A DNA stretch of 64,000 nucleotides from positions 62,001 to 126,000 of the forward strand of contig NZ_JACWUN010000011.1 of assembly GCF_014773365.1 (NCBI RefSeq), in the 5' to 3' direction. Shown here in pieces: positions 53,469 through 63,324 of this stretch; position 1 is the stretch's first letter; the number at the start of each line of letters is the position of its first letter. The DNA comes from Pelovirga terrestris (GTDB taxonomy: Bacteria; Desulfobacterota; Desulfuromonadia; Desulfuromonadales; Geopsychrobacteraceae). The translations under genes were made by a program, and so were the position numbers. The notes below the pieces were generated by a model that did not search any database, was not told where the DNA came from, and worked only from the letters and a program-made list of their open reading frames with translations.

Positions 53469-55252
53469 GCTTTTTCTTCCCCGAGGCTGCTGTTCATCAG
53501 CGCCCGGTTGTAGGCGGAAATCATGTCACGCCGGGACACAATACCGTAGATCTTGCGGTGCGTTTTCCGATCAACCACCGGCAATTGTTCAATATTGCGA
53601 TAACCGATCTTCCGCATGGCATCATCGAGACTTTCATCGGCATGAACGGTAATCACATCGGTGGTGGCCAGCTCCTTGACCACGACCAGATCCATCAGTT
53701 CCTTCTCAAAGACCACCCCCATAAAGTCCTGCACCGAGATGATGCCGGTTAATTCACCTTCATCATCCACCAGTGGGAAATTACTGTGGGAGGTCTGTTC
53801 AACAAAGCGGGCAAACTCGCCGAGGGTCATGCGTTCAGAGATGGTTTCAACCGGGTAACGCATGACCTCGCTGACCTCAATCGCCTTCATGATGTTGCGT
53901 TCTTTACCGGCTTCCAAGTCGATGCCGACTCGGGTGAGTTCAAAGGTTTCAAGGCTGTCTTTTTTGAAGCGCCGGGCAATAGAGGTACCAATGACGCAGG
54001 TCAGCATAATCGGCACGATAACCTCATAGCTGTCAGTAATCTCAAACAGCATGAAGATCGCCGTCATCGGTGCATGGGTGGCGGCCGCCAGAAAGGCCCC
54101 CATACCGACCAGGGCGTAGGCACCGGGGGACATATAGCTGGCGGGGAAGAGGACCTCGAGCAGGTGCCCGTAAGCACCTCCAAACACCGCACCTAAGAAC
54201 AGACAAGGGGCAAACAGGCCGCCGGGCATCCCCGAACCCAGGGTAATCGAGGTGGCCACCATCTTGGCAATCACCAGCAAGCCGAGCAGGTACCAGTTGT
54301 GATGACCAACGAGGACTTCGCTGATAAATTCGTAGCCGTTACCGAATACCTGAGGCAGCCCGATACCGATAACACCGACCGCCAGACCGCCCAGAAACGG
54401 CTTGCTCAAGGGGGGCAGCTTGAGGGCCTCTATGCGATCCTTGATGCGGTAGTGCAGATCAATAAAACCGGCCGCCAGACCACCGATCAGAATACCGAGG
54501 AGCACATAAAAACCGAGCTCCCACAGGCTCCCCATGACATAGGGTGGAGCGACAATTTCGGAGATATCGCCAAGCAGCGCCCGTGAAACCACCGTCGCCA
54601 TACCGCTGGCAATGACAATCGAGGTAAAGCTGGACAAACCATAAGACGACAACAGTACAATTTCCGTGGCAAAAAACACCCCGGCAATCGGAGCATTAAA
54701 GGTGGCCGCCACCCCGGCTGCCGCCCCGCAGGCTACCAACACCTTGATCCGGTCGTTGCTCATGCGGAATGATTTGCCGAACTGACTGCCGATGGTGCCG
54801 CCGATCACCGCGATCGGTCCTTCCTGCCCGGCACTGCCGCCGGTCCCCAAGGTGATGGCCGATGCCAGCCCCTTGGTAAACAAGGGGCGGAAGGGCAACT
54901 TGGCCCCTCGCAGGTTGACCTTGACCAGGAAGGAGGAAAACCCCCCTTTGAGATCCTTGGGAAACAGGATCCACAGGGGAATCAGCAGCAGCCCGCCGAT
55001 GGCGGGCATGAACATCACCAGCACCCGTTGCAACGACCACTCATCGGTAGAAATATTGAACAACTCAAAGGTCTGCTCCACCACCAGCCAGTGCACCAGC
55101 TCGATGGTCATACGGAACACATAGTTGCCGAAACCGCCGAGCATACCGATGATCACCGCGAGGATAATCAAAAAGGTATTGTCGCTGACCTTCAGACGCT
55201 CGAGCAGCCAGAAAATAGCCGCGCGGATCTTGCCGGGAAAGGAAAAAGACAA
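53465..55252 (-). CDS. ClC-family chloride channel/antiporter with CBS domains
   Basis: The 595-residue membrane protein has the ClC signature GTGGSAGQEGPIAVIGGTIG near residue 138, where the Glu of GQEGP is the gating glutamate. Further ClC motifs are FNAPIAGVFFATEI and GSGMPGGLFAPCLFLGA. After about residue 430 come two cytoplasmic CBS domains (MRYPVETISERM and TDVITVHADESLDDAM). The gating glutamate is present in both channels and antiporters. The start is a TTG at 55252 with AAGGGG upstream, 9 bp after glmS. Co-transcription with glmS and pcrA is likely. Confidence 0.92.
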   Translation of the reverse strand: MSFSFPGKIRAAIFWLLERLKVSDNTFLIILAVIIGMLGGFGNYVFRMTIELVHWLVVEQTFELFNISTDEWSLQRVLVMFMPAIGGLLLIPLWILFPKDLKGGFSSFLVKVNLRGAKLPFRPLFTKGLASAITLGTGGSAGQEGPIAVIGGTIGSQFGKSFRMSNDRIKVLVACGAAAGVAATFNAPIAGVFFATEIVLLSSYGLSSFTSIVIASGMATVVSRALLGDISEIVAPPYVMGSLWELGFYVLLGILIGGLAAGFIDLHYRIKDRIEALKLPPLSKPFLGGLAVGVIGIGLPQVFGNGYEFISEVLVGHHNWYLLGLLVIAKMVATSITLGSGMPGGLFAPCLFLGAVFGGAYGHLLEVLFPASYMSPGAYALVGMGAFLAAATHAPMTAIFMLFEITDSYEVIVPIMLTCVIGTSIARRFKKDSLETFELTRVGIDLEAGKERNIMKAIEVSEVMRYPVETISERMTLGEFARFVEQTSHSNFPLVDDEGELTGIISVQDFMGVVFEKELMDLVVVKELATTDVITVHADESLDDAMRKIGYRNIEQLPVVDRKTHRKIYGIVSRRDMISAYNRALMNSSLGEEKA

Positions 55253-55261
55253 AACGACCCC

Positions 55262-57091
55262 TTACTCCACCGTGACGGATTTCGCCAGATTTCTGGGTTG
55301 ATCGACGTCGGTTCCCTTGAGCACAGCGATATAATAGGCGAGCAGCTGCATGGGAACTGAGGTAATAATGGGCAGCAGGTCTTCATCGACAGTGGGAACA
55401 GAGATCAGGGCGGCGACCTTGTCGAGCAGCTCCTCGTCATCACCACTGACGACAGCGATCACCTGTCCACCACGGGCACAAACCTCCTCCATATTGGAAA
55501 CGACCTTGTCGTAGGTAGAATTTCGCGGCACCAGCACGACGACCGGCAGATCCTCATCAATCAGGGCGATCGGGCCGTGCTTCATCTCGCCGGCAGGATA
55601 GCCTTCGGCGTGGATGTAGGAGATCTCCTTGAGCTTGAGCGCTCCTTCCAGGGCGATCGGATAGAGATTGCCGCGCCCGAGATAAAGAAAATCTCGGGCG
55701 TTGACAAACTCACGGGCCAGTTCTTCGATCTCGGCATCAAGCTCGAGGGTTTCTTCGAGCTTGCGTGGCAGTTCCAGCAAATCAGCCAGACGCGCCTGAC
55801 AATCGGCGGCGCTTAAACTGCGTCGGATCCGGCCAAGTTTAAGCGCCAACAGATACAGAGCGACAAGCTGGGTGGTAAAGGCCTTGGTGGAGGCCACGCC
55901 GATTTCCGGACCGGCGTGGGTATAGATGATACCGTCACTCTCACGGGCGATAGAGGAATCAACCACATTACAGATGCACAGGGTTTTCCCCCCTTTGCCA
56001 TGGGCTTCACGCAAGGCCGCCAGGGTATCGGCGGTCTCGCCGCTCTGGCTGACGAGAATTGTCAGGCTGTTAGCCGGAATAATCGGATCGCGGTAGCGGA
56101 ACTCACTGGCAATATCAATCTCCACCGGCACCCGGGCAATCTTTTCGAGGTAGAACTTTCCCACCAACCCGGCATGCCAGGAGGTGCCGCAGGCAATGAT
56201 GAAGATTTTTTCCAGACCGGCTAACTGGGCATCATCAAGATCAAGATCTTCAAGGTACACATCCCCTTCTTCGACCAGGGCACGACCGGCAATGGTGTCG
56301 GCCAGGGCCCGTGGCTGCTCATAGATTTCCTTGAGCATAAAATGGCGGTAGCCCCCTTTTTCCGCCATGGTCGGGCTCCAGGTGATGGTTTTGCTCTGTT
56401 TGGTCAGAGGATTACCGGCCAGATCGCTAAAACGCATAGCCAGCGGGGTAAAGACAACCATTTCGCCATCTTCAAGAAATATCATTTCACGGGTATGGGA
56501 GAGCATCGCCGGAATATCGGAGGCGACAAAATATTCCCCTTTGCCCTGACCAACCACCAGCGGGGAACCAAGCTTGGCGGCAATCAACTTGTCCGGTTCG
56601 TCAATACAGAGGATCGCCACGGCATAGGCGCCTTTGACCTCGGCCAGGGCCTGCCGTACCGCCTGCTCAAAATCACCACTGTCACGATAATGGTCCTCCA
56701 CCAGATGGGCGATAATCTCGGTATCGGTTTCCGAGCTGAACTGATGCCCGAGATCCTGCAGGCGCCCTTTCAAACTGATGTAATTCTCGATAATGCCGTT
56801 ATGCACCAGAACGATGCTGCCGGCACGGTGGGGATGAGCGTTGATCTCTGAAGGCCGGCCGTGGGTGGCCCAGCGGGTATGGCCGACACCGCGGGTCCCG
56901 CGAGCCGGGTTATCGTAGAGCAGATTCTCCAGATTGAGCAACTTGCCCTGGGCGCGGCGGATCTGGGCCACCCCCTCGTCAAGGGTACAGATGCCGGCTG
57001 AATCATAACCGCGATATTCGAGCCGTCGCAATCCATCTAAAATAATCGGCGAGGCCTGCTGTAAACCGATATATCCAACAATTCCACACAT
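55262..57091 (-). CDS. glmS: Glutamine-fructose-6-phosphate aminotransferase
   Basis: The 609-residue protein has the N-terminal nucleophile Cys2 (MCGIVGYIG), glutaminase motifs [13 protein letters not shown] and GHTRWATHG, two SIS domains ([25 protein letters not shown]) and the C-terminal AKSVTVE. It makes glucosamine-6-phosphate for peptidoglycan and LPS. An AAGGGG ribosome binding site precedes the ATG, 18 bp after glmU. Confidence 0.97.
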   Translation of the reverse strand: MCGIVGYIGLQQASPIILDGLRRLEYRGYDSAGICTLDEGVAQIRRAQGKLLNLENLLYDNPARGTRGVGHTRWATHGRPSEINAHPHRAGSIVLVHNGIIENYISLKGRLQDLGHQFSSETDTEIIAHLVEDHYRDSGDFEQAVRQALAEVKGAYAVAILCIDEPDKLIAAKLGSPLVVGQGKGEYFVASDIPAMLSHTREMIFLEDGEMVVFTPLAMRFSDLAGNPLTKQSKTITWSPTMAEKGGYRHFMLKEIYEQPRALADTIAGRALVEEGDVYLEDLDLDDAQLAGLEKIFIIACGTSWHAGLVGKFYLEKIARVPVEIDIASEFRYRDPIIPANSLTILVSQSGETADTLAALREAHGKGGKTLCICNVVDSSIARESDGIIYTHAGPEIGVASTKAFTTQLVALYLLALKLGRIRRSLSAADCQARLADLLELPRKLEETLELDAEIEELAREFVNARDFLYLGRGNLYPIALEGALKLKEISYIHAEGYPAGEMKHGPIALIDEDLPVVVLVPRNSTYDKVVSNMEEVCARGGQVIAVVSGDDEELLDKVAALISVPTVDEDLLPIITSVPMQLLAYYIAVLKGTDVDQPRNLAKSVTVE

Positions 57092-57109
57092 GGGTATCCC
57101 CTTAGTTTT

Positions 57110-58489
57110 TCAAGATTTTTTCTGCTTGCGCAGACGCCAGCCAACAATGTTCTTCTGATCAACGCGCGACAGCGCCAAGGCATCGGCCGGCACGTCCTTG
57201 GTGATCGTTGAACCCGCTGCAATCAGACTATTGCGACCGATATGCACCGGGGCAATAAACTGGGTATCACTACCAATGAAGACATCATCCTCGATCGTGG
57301 TGTTATGTTTGTTAACGCCGTCGTAGTTACAGGTGATCGTGCCGCAACCGAAATTAACATTTCGGCCGACTTCGGCGTCACCGATATAAGTCAGGTGACT
57401 GGCCTGGGAGCCTTCGCCGAGGACGGCCTTCTTGGTTTCGACATAGTTGCCGATCTTGTTGCGGCCGGCCAGTTGGGTACCGGGACGCAGGTGGGCCATG
57501 GGGCCGATGACACAATCGGGACCGACTTGCGACCCTTCAATCACCGAGCCGGCTTTAAGATGACTACCTGCGGCGATCTGTGAATCCGTCACCACCACAC
57601 CGGTCTCGATAATACAGTTGCGACCGATGGAGGTTTTGCCATGGAGATGGACGTTGGGATGAATCAGGGTATCAGTACCAAGCTCGACACCATCATCGAT
57701 ATAAACAGTGGTCGGGTCGATCATGGTCACCCCGGCATAGAGCAGATCCGCGTTGATCTTCCACCGCATCAGCACCTCGGCTTCGGCCAGCTGCCGACGG
57801 TCATTGATCCCCATCACTTCGGTCGCGTCGTCAACACACAGGGCGCGGGTTGTTTTGCCCGCGGCAGTCGCCGCCGCCACCACGTCGGTCAGGTAATATT
57901 CCCCCTGGGCATTGTTCTTGGTCAGCCCCTGCAAGGCAGAAACAACAAAGGCCGCATCAAACAGATAGGTGCCGGAATTAATTTCCGTCACCAGACGCTG
58001 ATCCTCATCGGCATCCTTTTCTTCGACAATGCCCAGGATCTGTTCGCCGTCCCGAATGATCCTGCCGTAGCCGTATGGATCAGCCATGCGGGCACTGAGG
58101 ATCGTCACTGCGGCTTCCTCGTGACGATGATACTCATAGAGCCGCTGCACTGTCTCGGGTTTGAGTAAAGGGACATCGCCACACAACAGCAACAGGGGCC
58201 CGGAGTAACCACGCAGCGACTCGACAGCACACATCAGGGCGTGACCGGTGCCGAGCTGACTGGTCTGTTCAACCCACTCAATCTGTTGCTCAGGAAAGGC
58301 TTCCCTGACCTGGTCAGCACCATGACCGACAACCACCTTGAGCTGGGGAAAGCCCGCTTGACGCGCCGATTCCAGCGGATAATAAAGCATTGGTCGCCCG
58401 CATAACGGATGCAACACCTTCGGCTTGGTCGAACGCATCCTCGTCCCCTTACCGGCGGCCAGGATAACTGCTGCTAGTCCACTACTCAT
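57110..58489 (-). CDS. glmU: Bifunctional GlmU: GlcN-1-P acetyltransferase / GlcNAc-1-P uridyltransferase
   Basis: The 459-residue protein has the N-terminal uridyltransferase motif VILAAGKGTRMRS, then LGTGHAL and GDVPLL. The C-terminal half is a left-handed beta helix of hexapeptide repeats with the acetyltransferase block NFGCGTITCNYDGVNKHNT. It makes UDP-GlcNAc together with GlmS downstream. AAGGGG precedes the ATG. Confidence 0.97.
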   Translation of the reverse strand: MSSGLAAVILAAGKGTRMRSTKPKVLHPLCGRPMLYYPLESARQAGFPQLKVVVGHGADQVREAFPEQQIEWVEQTSQLGTGHALMCAVESLRGYSGPLLLLCGDVPLLKPETVQRLYEYHRHEEAAVTILSARMADPYGYGRIIRDGEQILGIVEEKDADEDQRLVTEINSGTYLFDAAFVVSALQGLTKNNAQGEYYLTDVVAAATAAGKTTRALCVDDATEVMGINDRRQLAEAEVLMRWKINADLLYAGVTMIDPTTVYIDDGVELGTDTLIHPNVHLHGKTSIGRNCIIETGVVVTDSQIAAGSHLKAGSVIEGSQVGPDCVIGPMAHLRPGTQLAGRNKIGNYVETKKAVLGEGSQASHLTYIGDAEVGRNVNFGCGTITCNYDGVNKHNTTIEDDVFIGSDTQFIAPVHIGRNSLIAAGSTITKDVPADALALSRVDQKNIVGWRLRKQKKS

Positions 58490-58842
58490 AAAAATCCCCT
58501 TGGTCTATTGATGATAAACGCAATCTAACGCGTAATAACTCCATACTCACGTAGCAGAGGATCGGGGCTGCCGACACCTGCAGACATGAATAATCGCGCC
58601 TGAAATGATCCAGTATGGGGCACTTCATCGCCCAGCAAAAAATATAAACGTAACTATTCAGCTCTATCCTTGCCACAGGATTGCCGACCCGGTGCGTAAC
58701 AGATACATATAAACAGTGAATTATCTCGAAAGGGTTTACCACAAGTCAAGCACCATCCGGCTGAAGCTATCAGAAAGATTTGTGCATTATTTACAATTGG
58801 TTGGTGCTGACGTATAGTCAGGCCCTATGGAGGGAAAACACC
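58490..58842. other. 353-bp divergent intergenic region, glmU / MXAN_5187-like gene
   Basis: It should contain both promoters. It holds the third interspersed repeat copy (58650-58706). An antisense frame at 58482-58742 has no ribosome binding site or family pattern and is not called. Confidence 0.5.
58650..58706 (+). repeat. GTAACTATTCA-type interspersed repeat, diverged copy 3
   Basis: It begins GTAACTATTCAGCTCTATCC and ends ACAGATAC, as does the copy at 45076-45131; the middle has diverged. Confidence 0.5.
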
Positions 58843-59394
58843 ATGGATGATCGCCGTACAATAGCTCAGGAACTCGACGCGATGCAGCAGCAGCTGAAGG
58901 AGCTGGAAATTCGTTACGAGCAATATTTCGCCGGCATTGAGCGGCGTGAGCCGGTCGCTGATCGCAAGGTTCTGGCACGCAAGGTACGGCACTTTACCAA
59001 CCGCCACATTGTCTGGACCGATCTGCAATTCCGCTACCAGGGACTGGCCTCGCGCTTCATGTCGTACTGCCAGTACTGGGATCGCATTCTGCGCCTGATG
59101 GACGAAGGCAAATACCACCGGCACCTCACCAAACGCCAACGTTCCCCGGCCGCCACGAAGCAATCGGACGATGCCCCCGTGTCACCCGGCGAAGCCGAAC
59201 GACTGCATCAGCAGATGCTCCAGGCCCGTAAAAATTGCGGTCTTGCCGGAGACGGACCAACCCCGGAAAAGATTGCTTCTTTTCTTGACACTCAGCGCGA
59301 GCAGATTCGCAGTCGCTACGGCGACAAGCCGGTGGAATTCAGCGTTGACATCCATGAGGGGAAACCCCGGATCAGGGTGCGGTTCAAAAGTTAA
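58843..59394 (+). CDS. MXAN_5187 C-terminal-domain-like protein
   Basis: The protein has 183 residues from the ATG at 58843 (GGAGGG upstream). The N-terminal half is a coiled-coil-prone helix followed by FTNRHIVWTDLQFRYQGLAS and a YCQYWDRI segment. The C-terminal part ends with EFSVDIHEGKPRIRVRFKS. This matches the conserved domain first named in Myxococcus MXAN_5187 and common in delta-proteobacteria (recalled). It has no signal peptide or membrane helix. The biochemical role is unknown. Confidence 0.75.
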   Translation: MDDRRTIAQELDAMQQQLKELEIRYEQYFAGIERREPVADRKVLARKVRHFTNRHIVWTDLQFRYQGLASRFMSYCQYWDRILRLMDEGKYHRHLTKRQRSPAATKQSDDAPVSPGEAERLHQQMLQARKNCGLAGDGPTPEKIASFLDTQREQIRSRYGDKPVEFSVDIHEGKPRIRVRFKS

Positions 59395-59436
59395 TCACCC
59401 CGTTCACCACCTTATCCGCGAAATGGCTCAAAGTTT

Positions 59437-61296
59437 ATGCGCATCCTGATTGTCAGCCAGCATGTCCGTGAGTCGGACCAGGCCGTAGCACTGGCCGCCG
59501 GCTGTATCATGGCGGCCCTGTCGAGCGAACAGCAACAGCAAACAGAGATCATCACTCTCTATCCGCCCCTCGATATCGATCTGATCAGCCGGCACCTGCT
59601 GGATAAAGAGCCCGACCTGATCGCCTTTTCCTTAAGTCTGTGGAACCGCACCGCGCTGCTGGCTCTGGCCCGCCACCTGCGGGCCCAGCAGCCCCGGCTC
59701 TTTCTCCTGGCCGGTGGTCCGGAAACCGCCGGCAACTGCGCTGAGCTGATCAGCGCCGGTGGTCTTGACGGTGTCATTCGCGGGGAAGGGGAACTGGCCT
59801 TTGCGGCGCTGGTGGATTCTCTGGTTCGCGGCCGCTTAATAGCCGGAATAGATGGCTTTGTCAGTGCCGCGGCGGCATTGGCAGACCCGCCGGCTGCCAC
59901 CTGCCCTGACCTGGCCGGCCTGCCCTCGCCATGGCTGACCGGGGTTCTGCCCTTAACGCCCGGCTGTGGGGTCCTGTGGGAAGTTGCCCGGGGCTGCCAT
60001 TTTAATTGCTCCTTCTGTTACGATGCCAAAGGTCATCAGGGTGTGCGCCCGTTTCCTTTTGCCCGCTTACGCCGGGAGCTGAAGCTGTTCGCTAAGTCTT
60101 CGGTGAGCCAGATATGGATTCTCGATTCAACCTTCAATGCCCCGGCTCAGCGTGGGCACAAGCTCCTGCAATTGCTGATCGATGTCGCTCCGCAGATCCA
60201 CTATCACATTGAGGCCAAAGCCGATTTGCTCGATAGCCATACCATTGATTTACTGACACAGCTCTCCTGCTCCGTACAGATTGGCTTGCAGTCAGCCCAT
60301 CCGGAAATCCTCAAACCCCTGCAACGCCGTATCAATCCCCAACAGATGCGCCGGGTCCTGCACCAGCTCAACCTGGCTGGTATCGTTTTCGGGCTCGATC
60401 TGATTTACGGACTGCCCGGCGACAACCACCAGGGATTCTGCCGTAGCCTTGATTTCGCCCTGGAGCAACAGCCTAACCAGGTCGACATCTTCCCGCTGGC
60501 GGTATTGCCGGGGACAGACCTGCACCGGCGCCGCAGCGAATTTGGTCTGTGTGCCCGGAGCACGCCGCCGTACCTGGTTGAAACAACCACCAGCTACCCG
60601 ACCGAGCAGATCGAACAGAGTCAACTACTTGCTGCCGCTGCCGACATTTTTTACAACCGCGGCCGGGCAGTAGGATTTTTTCTGCCGCTGTGCGACCTGT
60701 TCCATGCAACCCCTGCCACCCTGTTGCAGCAGTTTGCTGACTGGCTGACGGCGGAAAAAGCCTGCGCCAGAGCACAGCTTGTTGAGGTCGAAGCCTGGAG
60801 GCCGGAGCGAATCCTCCCGCTGCAACGTGACTTCTGCCGTGAACAATGTCGACGCCACAAGCAATACCAACTGATCCCCCTGATCGAGGATCTGCTGCAC
60901 TTCCATTACCTGTGCGCAGAAATCCTGCTTGGTGACGACTGTCAACCGGCAGGGCAGCAGATCACCCCGGCGGTCTTTGCCGCAGCTCACTGGCAACTCA
61001 ACCCAGCTGTCTTCCTGCATTTTTTCCACTATGATCCGGCCGACCTGGAAGTTATCGGAGGAGAATCACTGAATAAAATCGCCAAACAACTGCAACAGGA
61101 TCCGGGGCAACGTTTGCTGCTGAAAGTGCACGGGGAAATGCTGATCGAAACGCTGGATGACTCCCTGGCCCGGATGCTGCAAATGGCAACCACAGGCCAA
61201 AGCGGTACAACCCTGCTGACGCAGCTTGACCCTCAACAAGCTGAAGAGCAGGCGCTGTTGGCTGCAGAGCAGGGGATTCTGCTGCCGATTACTTGA
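59437..61296 (+). CDS. B12-binding-domain radical SAM protein
   Basis: The 619-residue protein has an N-terminal cobalamin-binding-like Rossmann domain (residues 1-150; LLAGGPETAG, IRGEGELAF). A radical SAM barrel follows, with CHFNCSFCYDAKG (CX3CX2C) near residue 190 and FGLDLIYGLPGD near 325. A C-terminal region of 200 residues, DUF4080-like, is rich in Gln/Leu. The cobalamin-binding DxHxxG motif is not obvious, so it may not bind B12. Its substrate is unknown. It has no clear ribosome binding site and starts 42 bp after the MXAN_5187-like gene. Confidence 0.85.
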   Translation: MRILIVSQHVRESDQAVALAAGCIMAALSSEQQQQTEIITLYPPLDIDLISRHLLDKEPDLIAFSLSLWNRTALLALARHLRAQQPRLFLLAGGPETAGNCAELISAGGLDGVIRGEGELAFAALVDSLVRGRLIAGIDGFVSAAAALADPPAATCPDLAGLPSPWLTGVLPLTPGCGVLWEVARGCHFNCSFCYDAKGHQGVRPFPFARLRRELKLFAKSSVSQIWILDSTFNAPAQRGHKLLQLLIDVAPQIHYHIEAKADLLDSHTIDLLTQLSCSVQIGLQSAHPEILKPLQRRINPQQMRRVLHQLNLAGIVFGLDLIYGLPGDNHQGFCRSLDFALEQQPNQVDIFPLAVLPGTDLHRRRSEFGLCARSTPPYLVETTTSYPTEQIEQSQLLAAAADIFYNRGRAVGFFLPLCDLFHATPATLLQQFADWLTAEKACARAQLVEVEAWRPERILPLQRDFCREQCRRHKQYQLIPLIEDLLHFHYLCAEILLGDDCQPAGQQITPAVFAAAHWQLNPAVFLHFFHYDPADLEVIGGESLNKIAKQLQQDPGQRLLLKVHGEMLIETLDDSLARMLQMATTGQSGTTLLTQLDPQQAEEQALLAAEQGILLPIT

Positions 61297-62656
61297 TCAG
61301 CAGATCGACAAAGCCTTCATAGGTCTGGCGCTTGCGTTCCGAGCGGGCATAGAGGGAGGAAGAGAAAAGAGCCGTGGCGGCATGTTCGCCGAGCATGGAA
61401 AAAAGCTGGTAATCGATGGACTCGAGCTGATCCTTCTGGATGAACAAACGATAGACAGCCAGCACTCCGATCAGGTGCTGCTGGGTCTTCAGGGGAATAG
61501 CGACGATTGGAGCTAACAGGTCATCAGATCCGGCGGTCATCGAACCACTGCAGAAATAGTTTTCACCACTGGCGACCACCTCCCCGAAGACCCCGTCGGC
61601 GGCACTAATAACCGGAAGATTTTCCGCCTGTTCAAACCCCTCACCGGTTTCAAAAACCAGTTCCTTGCTGACCTTATTGTAAAGCAGTACCGCAAATTTT
61701 TCCGCGCCGACAAAATTAATCACAACCTCTTTAATGATATCCAGGGTCTCCCCGCGGTCGAGGGTGGAATGCAGCCGGGACGAGGCGAGGTAGAGGTTAG
61801 TCAGGTTATTGTTGACCTGTTCCACCCTGACCAGCTGATTGGCAAAATCAAGATTTTCCTCCTCCAATTCGCCGATGCGCTGCATGGCGTCATTCTGTTC
61901 ACGCCGCAAGCGTGAGCATTCATCCTCAAGGGCTGCCAGACGTTGACATAAATTTGCATCGATCCCCCCCTGGCGCAGCGCCTCGACCTTCTTGAATCGC
62001 ACCAGATGATCAAGGTTCTGTTTGCTGTGCTGATCGGGGTGGAGAAAGTAAATCCCCTTTTTGTCGCCGGCACTCTCTGCCGTGCGTTTTACCCGACCGT
62101 AGAGGGAGAGGGTCTCTCCTTCCGGCAGGGCAAAGGAAAGCTTGATGGTGGAATTCTCTTCCAATGCCACCGATGAGCAGATGCGGGCGCCGGTGACTGA
62201 CAGGTCTTCGGTCCGGGCCTGATGAACCTTGAACCCGTCCTCCAACTCTACCGGCATATCGACCACCACCCGTTCAGCGGTGCGACGTTTCACTTCACCT
62301 AACAGGCGCGCAACCTTTTCGCGCAGTTCCAGCTTGTTGACCGGCTTGGTGATATAATCATCACAGCCGGCATCGAGACATTTCTGCACCTCTTCAGCCT
62401 TACCGGCAGCAGTCACCATCAGTACCGGCAACCGGTGCCAGCGCGGGTTGCGGCGGATGGTGCGACAGACGTCATCGCCATTGATCCCCGGCATATAAAA
62501 ATCCAGCAGCAGGATATCGGGAGCGACCTTATCGAGGCGGTTAAGAGCTTCTTCCCCCGACGAGGCCGTCAATAAATCATAACCGCACCCATCAAGGTAC
62601 GAACGTTCAAGTTCGAGGAAGAGATCAACATCATCGACGAGTAGGACTTTGGGCAT
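61289..62656 (-). CDS. Receiver-PilZ-GAF-like response regulator
   Basis: The protein has 455 residues from the ATG at 62656. A receiver spans residues 1-120 (LLVDDVDLFLE, phospho-Asp in LLLDFYMPG, Lys in ITKPV). A PilZ domain spans about 125-230 (RRTAER and DLSVTGARI, both c-di-GMP motifs). A coiled coil follows at about 235-290, and a GAF-like domain at the C terminus (TLDIIKEVVINFVGAEKFAV). It should combine phosphorylation, c-di-GMP and a small-molecule or protein signal. It is convergent with the radical SAM gene and overlaps its end by 8 bp. Confidence 0.87.
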   Translation of the reverse strand: MPKVLLVDDVDLFLELERSYLDGCGYDLLTASSGEEALNRLDKVAPDILLLDFYMPGINGDDVCRTIRRNPRWHRLPVLMVTAAGKAEEVQKCLDAGCDDYITKPVNKLELREKVARLLGEVKRRTAERVVVDMPVELEDGFKVHQARTEDLSVTGARICSSVALEENSTIKLSFALPEGETLSLYGRVKRTAESAGDKKGIYFLHPDQHSKQNLDHLVRFKKVEALRQGGIDANLCQRLAALEDECSRLRREQNDAMQRIGELEEENLDFANQLVRVEQVNNNLTNLYLASSRLHSTLDRGETLDIIKEVVINFVGAEKFAVLLYNKVSKELVFETGEGFEQAENLPVISAADGVFGEVVASGENYFCSGSMTAGSDDLLAPIVAIPLKTQQHLIGVLAVYRLFIQKDQLESIDYQLFSMLGEHAATALFSSSLYARSERKRQTYEGFVDLLIK

Positions 62657-62693
62657 TGTTGATGCTTTCTCAAAAAGTGTCAATTTAGCTGGC

Positions 62694-62840
62694 TAAGCAA
62701 AAAGCGCCAAATGCAAGGCGCGCGATGATTGAGCAATGAGGCGTACCTATATATGTCGAAGCAGTGAAACCGGGGCGACGGTTGGTAATCCGGCGCAGCA
62801 GTTGGTGAGTTTTTGCGACGCCATCAGGATTATCACTCCT
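62694..62840. repeat. Dispersed repeat-like block with partial palindromes
   Basis: It contains GCGCCAAATGCAAGGCGCGCG, ATGAGGCGTACCTATATATG and GTTTTTGCGACGCCATCA in the order I recall for a long dispersed repeat common between genes in Geobacter and Pelobacter. GGCGC motifs recur in both orientations, so it can fold. Only one copy is present in this window. Confidence 0.5.
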
Positions 62841-62871
62841 TCATAATGAGGAGTTACGGTAGCGCGAACGC

Positions 62872-62914
62872 TCAAAAAAGTAAAGGCTCCCGCAGGTATG
62901 TCTGCAGGAGCCTT
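62872..62914 (-). terminator. Rho-independent terminator after the thioredoxin-like gene
   Basis: On the - strand AAGGCTCC and GGAGCCTT arms with further pairing (CTGCA / CGCAG) are followed by TACTTTTTT. It lies 30 bp beyond the stop at 62944. Confidence 0.88.
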
Positions 62915-62943
62915 GATGATGGTTTCTTGTTAGTGATAAGCAG

Positions 62944-63219
62944 TTATGCGACTTCAGCGGTATCCTTCAGATAACGGGGCCGCTCGACAATAAAATTGAT
63001 GATCTCATCAACCTTCGGCACACGCCCGGCGATCCGAACCTGATCGTCGATCATCAATGCCGGGACGACATAAATCCGGTTGTCAATCATTTTGCGCGAG
63101 TCACTGTACTGGTGGACCTCGGCCTTAACCCCGAGCTGCTCAAGGGCTTGACGCACATTATCCACGGTCCCCTGACAACTTTCCGGTTTGTCCGGCCTAC
63201 AGAGTATATCGATACGCAT
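62944..63219 (-). CDS. Thioredoxin-like protein with CX7C spacing
   Basis: The 91-residue protein begins MRIDILCRPDKPESC, where a thioredoxin/glutaredoxin would have CXXC; here Cys7 and Cys15 are separated by seven residues. The VVPALMIDDQVRIAG stretch, with a cis-Pro-type VVPA, and IAGRVPKVDEI fit the thioredoxin fold. It may be a redox-inactive or atypical member. AAGGAGG precedes the ATG. It has its own promoter and terminator, so it is a single-gene unit next to clpB. Confidence 0.8.
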   Translation of the reverse strand: MRIDILCRPDKPESCQGTVDNVRQALEQLGVKAEVHQYSDSRKMIDNRIYVVPALMIDDQVRIAGRVPKVDEIINFIVERPRYLKDTAEVA

Positions 63220-63269
63220 GGTACCCTCCTTATCGGGTCGACAGATAAATTATTACTCGTTTGGTATTT

Positions 63270-63297
63270 ATTATAGTCAACCTCTTGCGTTTGGCAA
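63270..63297 (-). promoter_or_regulatory. Sigma-70-type promoter of the thioredoxin-like gene
   Basis: On the - strand TTGCCA and a perfect TATAAT are 16 bp apart, with the ATG at 63219 about 50 nt downstream. Confidence 0.6.
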
Positions 63298-63324
63298 GTT
63301 TTTTCGCTAAGTTGCTACGCTTTT

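Noticed and set aside
58482-58742. 86-codon frame antisense to the glmU leader
   Set aside because: It spans the interspersed repeat, has no ribosome binding site and no recognisable family.
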